Positions 57,425 to 64,000 of a stretch of 64,000 nt of DNA are shown piece by piece. The notes under the pieces were generated by a model. The model worked only from the letters and a program-made list of their open reading frames with translations, did not search any database and was not told the origin of the DNA. The position numbers were made by a program, and so were the translations under genes. The stretch spans positions 1 through 64,000 of the forward strand of contig NZ_JACJTB010000022.1 in NCBI RefSeq assembly GCF_014698475.1, read 5' to 3'. Origin of the DNA: Nostoc spongiaeforme FACHB-130 (lineage in GTDB: Bacteria > Cyanobacteriota > Cyanobacteriia > Cyanobacteriales > Nostocaceae). Every line of letters begins with the position of its first letter. Position 1 is the first letter of the stretch.

Positions 57425-59491
57425 TTAAGTAGCTGATATTTCTTCTGGCGGAAAACGGTCGATTTGAACAGGAATTACAAATGGATTACTGTAAGTTTTC
57501 ATCCGCACAAATCCCTTATCTGTATTTTGGCTAAAGCGAATTAAGCTTTCAGTAAAATCGCTAAAATCATAATATTTTCGCAATTCTTTAATCTCATCTT
57601 CATTATTAAGATGCGAAATAAACCAGTTTTGAGTTGCTTTCAAGATGTTGCTACTAATAGAGCTAACTTCTTGAGTTGCATAGATAAGTCCTAAATTAAG
57701 TTTTGCTCCTTCCTTTGCCAAACGGTTATAAATTTGAGATAAATCTTTGTCCTCTTTTTTAGGAAAAAGGTTATGAGCTTCTTCAAAGTAAAATTGAATA
57801 AAATTATTAGGACGAGTACTGGTAAAACGACTAATTGCATCTGCAAAAATGCGTCTGCAAATTCTTTCACTAAACATCCGTTGAATTTCAGGATTTCCCA
57901 GTGACAAGTCAACAATTACAATCTTGCCTTGTCTCAAGTTATTTAATATATCTTGATCAAAAGGTTCCTGAAGTGTGCTGGTGTGTTGTTCAATTACTGG
58001 TTTAAAAATTCTGAACCCTGAGCAATTAGCTCCTCCACCAGATTTACTTTTACGAGTAAGCATCACTAACAGGGCTTTTAAATCTTCATCAGCCCATTCG
58101 CGCTGGTTTTTTTGTCTGTAGTTACTAAAAGCAGAATCACTATCATAAATCTCCCATAGTGATTCCCACCAATTAGCCGCATCCTCAAGTGAAATACCCT
58201 TACTAGGATCAACGCCAGAACTAACAGCATTACGAACTTCCAAATTTGCACTAAATTTTACTTGAAAATTAGGTGGTGCTTGAAAACCTGCTCGATGCAG
58301 ACAACAAAGATAAACAGCAATTCTGCGGTCATGGCGAGTAGAAGCTGATCCATTTGTATCGTAATCTTCTGGTCGGGTCAAATCTACTGCTTTAAAATTT
58401 GTTACGAACCGAGTATTATCATCAGTAATTGTTGGATAACTTCTTATTAGATCAAATCCATTTTCAATTTCATTATAGAAATTAACTTTCATTTCTAAAA
58501 AATCAGGCTTTGGTACAGTTGAGTATCTAACAGTTTGCTCCCGATATAAATCAAAAATAGCTGTACCTTGGTCTTGTAAGTTAGGGTTAGCATACTCTCC
58601 ATTAATATCAAATATTATTTGACCAATAGGATATTTAGGATTGTTATCTTCTGTAAAAGGTTTTAGGATTTCATCAGGATTTTCTTGATTTTTATCTAGT
58701 TGAAAAGTTGCGTTGCTACTCATTTCAACGCAAGCTTGAATTATCTTCTTAACTGTATTTGATTTACCCGTTCTGGTCATCCCAAATAAAGCAGTTCTTT
58801 TACCTGCGAAATCAGGAGCTTGAACGTATACAGGAACGTCCGCTTCATCTTGCTGGAATCGGCGACTAGAACTGTAGCGAACTTTGCCAATTTTTATATC
58901 GCCCACTCCACCAGGAGAGCCATTTTCTCTATAGTTAACGATGTATTTCAAGACATCTATAGATGGCTTAACAACTGAATAATTGTGTGCGCTATAAAAG
59001 TTTTCTAAATCTGCACCGAAACGGGTTTTACCTGCATTGTCAGTATAAAAAGACCCAAGTACGCTACATTCGAGTCCGCTAAAAGAAAATTCATAGCGAG
59101 TGAACGTATCTAACTGAGATCGTTGATTAGTACCTGTACGTATGTTGTCTTTGTAGTATTCAACCATACTACTGATGACTTCCTGATCCGTCGGTAGTTT
59201 TGTCGGCTGGATTACGCGAAGTAAAATTGCTTCAGCATTCGTAGGATCATCCAAGTCATTGTCATAATAAGCTAGTAAGAAACATCCTTGTGGAATACCA
59301 TTAGCTCTTTGTTTCCACGCATCAGCCACGAGAATTTCTGCCTTGCTGTAACTTAAACGAAAAGGGCGACCAACAAAAAGACCTGTCTCCCACTCTCCAT
59401 CTTTACTACGTTTAAAAAGGTTGACTTGTGTAAGTTGTCTACTAATGCTCATAATGCTTTTGCTATTTGAGTGTTTGAGTGGAAAATCCAA
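57425..59491 (-). CDS. herA: HerA-type hexameric DNA-translocating ATPase, 688 aa
   Basis: Start: the in-frame ATG at 59452 (MSISRQLTQVNLFKRSKDGE) is possible and gives a cleaner HAS-barrel N terminus; the longer start is retained. Walker A is LFGMTRTGKSNTVKK (about 235-249) and Walker B-type IQFYFEEAHNLFP (about 565-577), followed by a sensor region LNLGLIYATQEVSSI. These are the marks of HerA/FtsK ATPases. HerA feeds DNA into the NurA nuclease. It sits 27 bp downstream of the type III-like helicase/nuclease gene and 15 bp before nurA. Confidence 0.83.
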   Translation of the reverse strand: MDFPLKHSNSKSIMSISRQLTQVNLFKRSKDGEWETGLFVGRPFRLSYSKAEILVADAWKQRANGIPQGCFLLAYYDNDLDDPTNAEAILLRVIQPTKLPTDQEVISSMVEYYKDNIRTGTNQRSQLDTFTRYEFSFSGLECSVLGSFYTDNAGKTRFGADLENFYSAHNYSVVKPSIDVLKYIVNYRENGSPGGVGDIKIGKVRYSSSRRFQQDEADVPVYVQAPDFAGKRTALFGMTRTGKSNTVKKIIQACVEMSSNATFQLDKNQENPDEILKPFTEDNNPKYPIGQIIFDINGEYANPNLQDQGTAIFDLYREQTVRYSTVPKPDFLEMKVNFYNEIENGFDLIRSYPTITDDNTRFVTNFKAVDLTRPEDYDTNGSASTRHDRRIAVYLCCLHRAGFQAPPNFQVKFSANLEVRNAVSSGVDPSKGISLEDAANWWESLWEIYDSDSAFSNYRQKNQREWADEDLKALLVMLTRKSKSGGGANCSGFRIFKPVIEQHTSTLQEPFDQDILNNLRQGKIVIVDLSLGNPEIQRMFSERICRRIFADAISRFTSTRPNNFIQFYFEEAHNLFPKKEDKDLSQIYNRLAKEGAKLNLGLIYATQEVSSISSNILKATQNWFISHLNNEDEIKELRKYYDFSDFTESLIRFSQNTDKGFVRMKTYSNPFVIPVQIDRFPPEEISAT

Positions 59492-59518
59492 ATTGGATCA
59501 AGGGTCGCCCTTCTGTTA

Positions 59519-62152
59519 TTAAGTAAATAACGAGATGTAATGTCCACTATCTGCTTCACTACCTGCGATAATTTTGTATGTCATCTGACTTGCAGTAGCC
59601 ATTTGTTCAGCAAACTGTTTCTTAGCTTGTACTACAGGGTCTTCAATTTTGTTATCACCTTTGACTTCAACAATTACATAAGAATCATCTTCTTTTTGGA
59701 AAAGGAAATCAGGATAATACTTTCTAACAGAATGTGAGTCTGGATCAATGTACTCGATATAAAAATCAGATTGACCATGTGTAAGCATTCCAGTAAAGTA
59801 AATTGTTTTTACTCTACCTTCTCTTAACAAACTCCAGAACAGTGTACGTTCTGGGCTTGAATCAAAACAATAAGTATCAAGGTGAAAGCTTTTGGCTGCA
59901 TAACTACCAACTTCTTCTCGCTTTACTATTAAGTCTTTATTGGCACTGAATGTATATCCTTCACTTGAAAGTTTTACTAGTTCTACTTCGTATTCTTCAG
60001 TTGATTCTTCCTGGTCAATTTCATAAAATTCTTTAAATAAATGAGGAATAACCCAGTCGTAGAGTAGTTCATTATATTCATTGACTGACTCCAGAATTTT
60101 TTCTATTCCTTCTTGAGTTGTAGCTAGAACATTCTCAATGAATATGCACGACTTATTGAGATAACGAGAAATTTCTGCAACTAAAGTTAATTCGCTGAAT
60201 TTTCTCTTCTGTCTTACAACAGTTAAATCTGCTGTTTTAACTTTACTTCTAGAAGCATCTTTGAGAGAAATGCCTTCTTGTTCAGTGTGAATTATTTTGT
60301 AACCTTTAAGTAGGTCTTCAGGGATATTATCTAGTTTAAGGTTAATCCCACTAACAAGATTTTTCTCCTTAATTTCAAATTGTCTACGAACTCTTCGCAG
60401 CTTGATTTTTACAGGTGGTGGGACTGGATGAACTTTTACAGTTTCCTTATCTTTACCAATGTCTCCTATTTCTTGAATGCTGATACGGAAGTTTTGTTGT
60501 AACTCGTTTTCTAGAATTACTTTGTTATCTTCGCTTAAATACACTTGTCCTGTTTGTTGACCTTCGCCAATTGCACGCAGACAGCGCATAGTAGCCTGTA
60601 GCACAAATATTTTTGATTTGGGCTGACGGAATAAGGCAACACCAAACAGTGAACGACAGTTCCAACCTTCACGACCTTTGTTAACTAGCAAAATGAACTG
60701 TTTCTCTGATTCAGGTGTATCTAGGCGATTAAACTCACGAATATCATCGTTGGTTGTAAGTTTTTCATCTCCGACGTTGACGAGAATAGAACTACTAGGA
60801 ATATTGTGCTTGGCTAAAGCTTGTTCAACTGAGGGGCGTAGTTCTTTCTGAAGTTCTTCAATAGTGGCAGCAAAGAATGCTATTTTGGGCAGCATACCTT
60901 CATACCGTTGATTAGAATTGTGTTTAAGGAAGTCTGCGATCGCAATTTCGATAAATTCATTGCTGCGGCTATTTGTATAGCTGTTGATTCTGACTTTTTT
61001 GAGAAAGCCCTTATCAATTGCTTCCCTCAAACCATAAGCATAAACCACTTCAGGTAATACTTCTTTACCAACGTAGGGTGTACCCGTGTAGTTGTAACAC
61101 GCTACTACATGAGTTCCTGCTCGTTCTAGGCTGGCCGCCAGCTCATCAACTGTTAACCGTAGACTTGTGGCAGTTTGCTTAATTCCCATATCATTGGCTA
61201 ACTGATTACCAAAAGCATGGTGCGCTTCATCAATGTAAATTCCCAGCTGCTCAATGCGTCTTAGCTTCTCAAAGCGTTGGTTACTTGTCAGGGAATCTTC
61301 ATCATCCGGTTGGTCAAAACCGTAAAGGTCAGCATTTTGGGCATAAACACTATCTGCCTGATAGTCAGGCTTACCACTGCCCATTAGCTTCTCTATGGGT
61401 GTTTTTTCCTTGTGCTGACGTTTGAGAATAATTTTTTGCGTATTGGAGATAATGACGTTAAAACGAGACTTATCTAAAACAGTAAGCGTTGCCCCAGCTT
61501 CATCAAGAAAGTGGAATTGAAGATGACTAACAAGGAAATTGACATATTCTGGTGGTACTACCTTTGTCATGTCAAAGGTTTGAATTTCTCGTAATGACTG
61601 GAGAACAGTTTTATCTGGAGCGAAAACAAGGGCATTGTGGCAATATTTTTTGTCTTTAGGCCATTTATTAGCGAGAATAAACTCATAGAAAATGCAAGTT
61701 GCCATGAGGATAGTTTTACCTGTTCCCATCGTCAAAGCAAAGATGTAGTTGGAATAAGTACGGGCATAAGAACGCATTCTCTCAAATACCGCTTCGTACT
61801 TTTCTTTGGAAGCTTCCTTGAGTATATCTAACTGAATTTGTCCAGAACGCTCTGCAATTGTACGTCCCTCAAACTTACCTGTATTATCCGCCCACTCCTT
61901 AAAGATTTCATGCACAGCTGCATTGTCTAAATACTCTTTCAAGAAGACGTAGATTTCTAAGGCTTCAAACTGGGGTTGACGCAGAAAAGCTTTAGGGTTA
62001 TTTTCAGGGTCGTTATAGTCTAAAAATCTTTTGGTTAAGCTTCGGTAGTGGTTACGGATACTCCCTCGATTTGCTTTATAAAAGTTATGCAGATGGGTAA
62101 AGAAAGCAAAATCCAGGTTAACATTTTTGGAGGTTTTTTTAGGTTTAGCCAT
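59519..62152 (-). CDS. type III restriction-like helicase/nuclease (Res), 877 aa
   Basis: An SF2 helicase core has Walker A FALTMGTGKTILMAT (about 136-150), DEAH motif IYIDEAHHAFGNQ (about 305) and motif VI-like LVNKGREGWNCRSL. The C terminus is a PD-(D/E)XK nuclease: KYYPDFLFQKEDDSYVIVEV and then KGDNK (about 805-830). The arrangement matches Res subunits of type III restriction enzymes. The start overlaps the methyltransferase stop by 8 bp, the normal Mod-Res order. With HerA and NurA downstream it is probably part of a larger complex than a simple type III enzyme. Confidence 0.85.
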   Translation of the reverse strand: MAKPKKTSKNVNLDFAFFTHLHNFYKANRGSIRNHYRSLTKRFLDYNDPENNPKAFLRQPQFEALEIYVFLKEYLDNAAVHEIFKEWADNTGKFEGRTIAERSGQIQLDILKEASKEKYEAVFERMRSYARTYSNYIFALTMGTGKTILMATCIFYEFILANKWPKDKKYCHNALVFAPDKTVLQSLREIQTFDMTKVVPPEYVNFLVSHLQFHFLDEAGATLTVLDKSRFNVIISNTQKIILKRQHKEKTPIEKLMGSGKPDYQADSVYAQNADLYGFDQPDDEDSLTSNQRFEKLRRIEQLGIYIDEAHHAFGNQLANDMGIKQTATSLRLTVDELAASLERAGTHVVACYNYTGTPYVGKEVLPEVVYAYGLREAIDKGFLKKVRINSYTNSRSNEFIEIAIADFLKHNSNQRYEGMLPKIAFFAATIEELQKELRPSVEQALAKHNIPSSSILVNVGDEKLTTNDDIREFNRLDTPESEKQFILLVNKGREGWNCRSLFGVALFRQPKSKIFVLQATMRCLRAIGEGQQTGQVYLSEDNKVILENELQQNFRISIQEIGDIGKDKETVKVHPVPPPVKIKLRRVRRQFEIKEKNLVSGINLKLDNIPEDLLKGYKIIHTEQEGISLKDASRSKVKTADLTVVRQKRKFSELTLVAEISRYLNKSCIFIENVLATTQEGIEKILESVNEYNELLYDWVIPHLFKEFYEIDQEESTEEYEVELVKLSSEGYTFSANKDLIVKREEVGSYAAKSFHLDTYCFDSSPERTLFWSLLREGRVKTIYFTGMLTHGQSDFYIEYIDPDSHSVRKYYPDFLFQKEDDSYVIVEVKGDNKIEDPVVQAKKQFAEQMATASQMTYKIIAGSEADSGHYISLFT

Positions 62153-64000
62153 GTTGCACCTCCTTAATAAGAGATTCGGAAAGTAAATCAGTAATTTTCA
62201 CAGCGATTGTTCCAGCGTCATCAGGAATTTTATATCTGCCTTGCACCAATTCATTCCTATCAGGAATGTCTACTTCTTTGGGTTCTAAAACTGCCCCGTC
62301 ATAGTTCCAATCAATCATGATGGATTCTACAAGTTCTCGCCAATCTTCTACATTTTCTTGCTGAAGGCTGAGTTTTTGTAGCAAGTTCATAGGGTAGAAC
62401 TTCTCAATTACAAGGTATTGTTTTTGGATAGTAAGTTTTGCGTCTGAGTCTCGTTTAAACTCCAGGTTAGATTTGTCCCGCAGAACGTCTACTACTTCAA
62501 CATCAATCTTGAAGGGACGAGTCTCTTTCTCAAGCTGACCTTTAAGGTCAGGTTCATGACCCATGCAAATAAGGGTGATTTTTTCAACAGGTTTGTTAGG
62601 ATGTTCTGCTTGACGTTTTTCAAAGGCTTTATAGTCAAACCCAGCAATTAATTCATTGAGATCAGCGCGAGTAGCAATACGGTTGACGGGCATAATTTTT
62701 ATCATCCGCCCATCTTTTTCGCCATCAAATAAGTTACCTTTCTCTAGGGGGTTGACTTCTAATGCTTCTAGTAATAATTCCTTAGCTTGAACGGGATTGC
62801 GGAATACATCGTAGTGATTGACATTGTAGACCTCAAAACCTGTGTAGTAAGTAGTGGGTTCTTCTTCGCTAACTTCTAACTCTTGCTGTTGATTTTGTTG
62901 ATTGAGTTCGGATGCGATCGCTAATAGGCGTTTGGTAGTAATTTGTACAGCACCTAAGTTAATATCTGCACCAATAAAGCGGCGGCCGAGTTTCATAGCT
63001 ACAGCTTGGGTTGTTCCACTTCCCATGAAGCAGTCAAAAACTATATCATCTTCATTTGAAAATATTTTTATAATTCTTTCTAGCAATTCAATAGGTTTTT
63101 GAGTTGGATATTTAGTGTCTTCTAGAGCTTGTGAGTTTAGGGGTCTTATGTCATCCCATAAACTTTGTACTGGTTTTCCTTCTGTCTCATCAAGAAATTG
63201 TTTTCTTTGAATTCTTTGATTTTTATCTCTTGGAAAATAAAGTTTTCCTTGCTTATCCCATTCTTCCATTTTTTCTCTTGAAAAAGACCAGCCATTTTCT
63301 GGAGGTTTGTATCCTTTATATTCATAAATGAGGCTTGGGCTATATGAGGGGCTTGTAATTGCATGAAGTCTGTATTTTCTTCCATTTTCTTCATAAACAA
63401 ATTTAGATTTTATATAAGGATTATCTACCTCATAAGGTATGTATTCTTGGTTAAAACTATAATTTTCACTATTTTTTGCATATACAAATATGCTATCTGT
63501 AGATGCTCCAAGCTTTTTTGATTGATTTAAAATACCAGTGCGACGTTTCCAGACAATTTCATTAATTATATTAATCTGCCCAAATATTTCGTCTAACAAA
63601 CATCGTAAATAATGGCTTTTTCTATAATCAATATGTAAACAGATTATGCCATTATCGGCTAACAGTTCTCTAATTAATATTAATCTTTCATACATGAACT
63701 GTAGATACTCATCTTTAGTCCAAATATCTGTGTATTGCTTTTCTTCAAAAGCCGTCTGGTCATTTGTAAATTGTTTGCCTTTTAAACTGATCTTTTTCTT
63801 ATAATCAGCCTTGGAATCAAACGGCGGATCAATATATATTAAATTAACTTTACCTCTAAATTCTTTCAATAAATGACTCATAACCTGAAGATTATCACCC
63901 CAAAAAATTCTATTTATCCAGCTATTAACTTTATCCCCATGTCTTTCTCTTGATTGAGCAGGATAATACTGCGTAGAATTAAAAGGACGTTTGCCTTTCC
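62145..64000 (-). CDS. type III-like adenine DNA methyltransferase (Mod), partial at the window edge
   Basis: The reading frame does not start at the ATG at 63881; it continues upstream without a stop to the window end (KGKRPFNSTQYYPAQSRERH and WINRIFWGDNLQVM), so at least about 40 N-terminal residues precede that ATG and the true start lies outside. Motif IV is NLIYIDPPFDSK and motif I is VFDCFMGSGTTQAVAMKLG, in the order IV then I, as in beta-class amino-methyltransferases. It should methylate adenine in the recognition site of the downstream Res protein. A C-terminal 200-residue part may recognise the target. Confidence 0.88.
   Translation of the reverse strand, partial: KGKRPFNSTQYYPAQSRERHGDKVNSWINRIFWGDNLQVMSHLLKEFRGKVNLIYIDPPFDSKADYKKKISLKGKQFTNDQTAFEEKQYTDIWTKDEYLQFMYERLILIRELLADNGIICLHIDYRKSHYLRCLLDEIFGQINIINEIVWKRRTGILNQSKKLGASTDSIFVYAKNSENYSFNQEYIPYEVDNPYIKSKFVYEENGRKYRLHAITSPSYSPSLIYEYKGYKPPENGWSFSREKMEEWDKQGKLYFPRDKNQRIQRKQFLDETEGKPVQSLWDDIRPLNSQALEDTKYPTQKPIELLERIIKIFSNEDDIVFDCFMGSGTTQAVAMKLGRRFIGADINLGAVQITTKRLLAIASELNQQNQQQELEVSEEEPTTYYTGFEVYNVNHYDVFRNPVQAKELLLEALEVNPLEKGNLFDGEKDGRMIKIMPVNRIATRADLNELIAGFDYKAFEKRQAEHPNKPVEKITLICMGHEPDLKGQLEKETRPFKIDVEVVDVLRDKSNLEFKRDSDAKLTIQKQYLVIEKFYPMNLLQKLSLQQENVEDWRELVESIMIDWNYDGAVLEPKEVDIPDRNELVQGRYKIPDDAGTIAVKITDLLSESLIKEVQHG

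Overview
The window looks like part of a large plasmid or integrated plasmid-like island from a filamentous, Nostoc-type cyanobacterium. Evidence for this includes scattered HIP1 palindromes (gcgatcgc), short heptameric repeats of the aattcgc type, a CyRepA1-like plasmid replication protein, a bluetail-type C terminus on a giant RTX protein, cyanobacterial-type CHAT and NACHT/WD40 proteins, and a 3' remnant of a nifH gene. No rRNA, tRNA or CRISPR array was seen.

Layout. Positions 47-2377 (minus) hold a string of small plasmid-type genes of unknown function. Positions 2652-6105 (plus) hold a decaying series of paralogous small modules (ribbon-helix-helix protein, WRTDYIKF-type small protein, coiled-coil protein) plus a Uma2-type nuclease gene. 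Related copies of an intergenic repeat separate the modules, and one gene is cut by a 154-bp MITE. Positions 7542-11216 encode the replication primase/helicase-like protein. Positions 11298-17403 (minus) carry a Gabija-like pair (GajA/GajB) preceded by a UvrD helicase with a DnaQ-type exonuclease inserted in it. Positions 17570-23821 are a mobile-element zone: an IS4-like element inside a gene remnant, a tyrosine recombinase, a ribbon-helix-helix plasmid protein, a NucA-type nuclease and a frameshifted IS630 element.

Positions 24303-29393 carry a STAND-type conflict system split into three overlapping genes (NACHT, WD40, HTH-NACHT), diverging from a small two-helix membrane protein. A nifH fragment follows. 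Positions 29783-39967 encode a 3394-residue secreted RTX protein containing a Hint (intein-like) domain and three LamG domains. Positions 40380-44462 (plus) form a four-gene operon with a DUF1822-like protein, a membrane CHAT protease and a CPBP membrane protease. Positions 44537-46501 hold gene remnants, an 18-bp-period direct repeat and a thermonuclease-like gene.

Positions 46714-55331 (minus) form an apparently co-directional seven-gene set: a Big2-repeat membrane protein, a small membrane protein, a fused ABC exporter, a dynamin-like GTPase, a second GTPase-like protein, a membrane protein with a PQ-rich tail, and a small helical protein. I do not recognise this set as a named system, and it is my best candidate for something undescribed. 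Positions 55597-64000 (minus) form a second operon: type III-like methyltransferase (cut by the window edge), type III-like helicase/nuclease, HerA, NurA and an EVE-domain protein.

Overall this is a defence- and conflict-rich accessory region with at least five NTPase-centred systems on a replicon backbone. Functional statements rest on motif reading and family knowledge; no database search was run.
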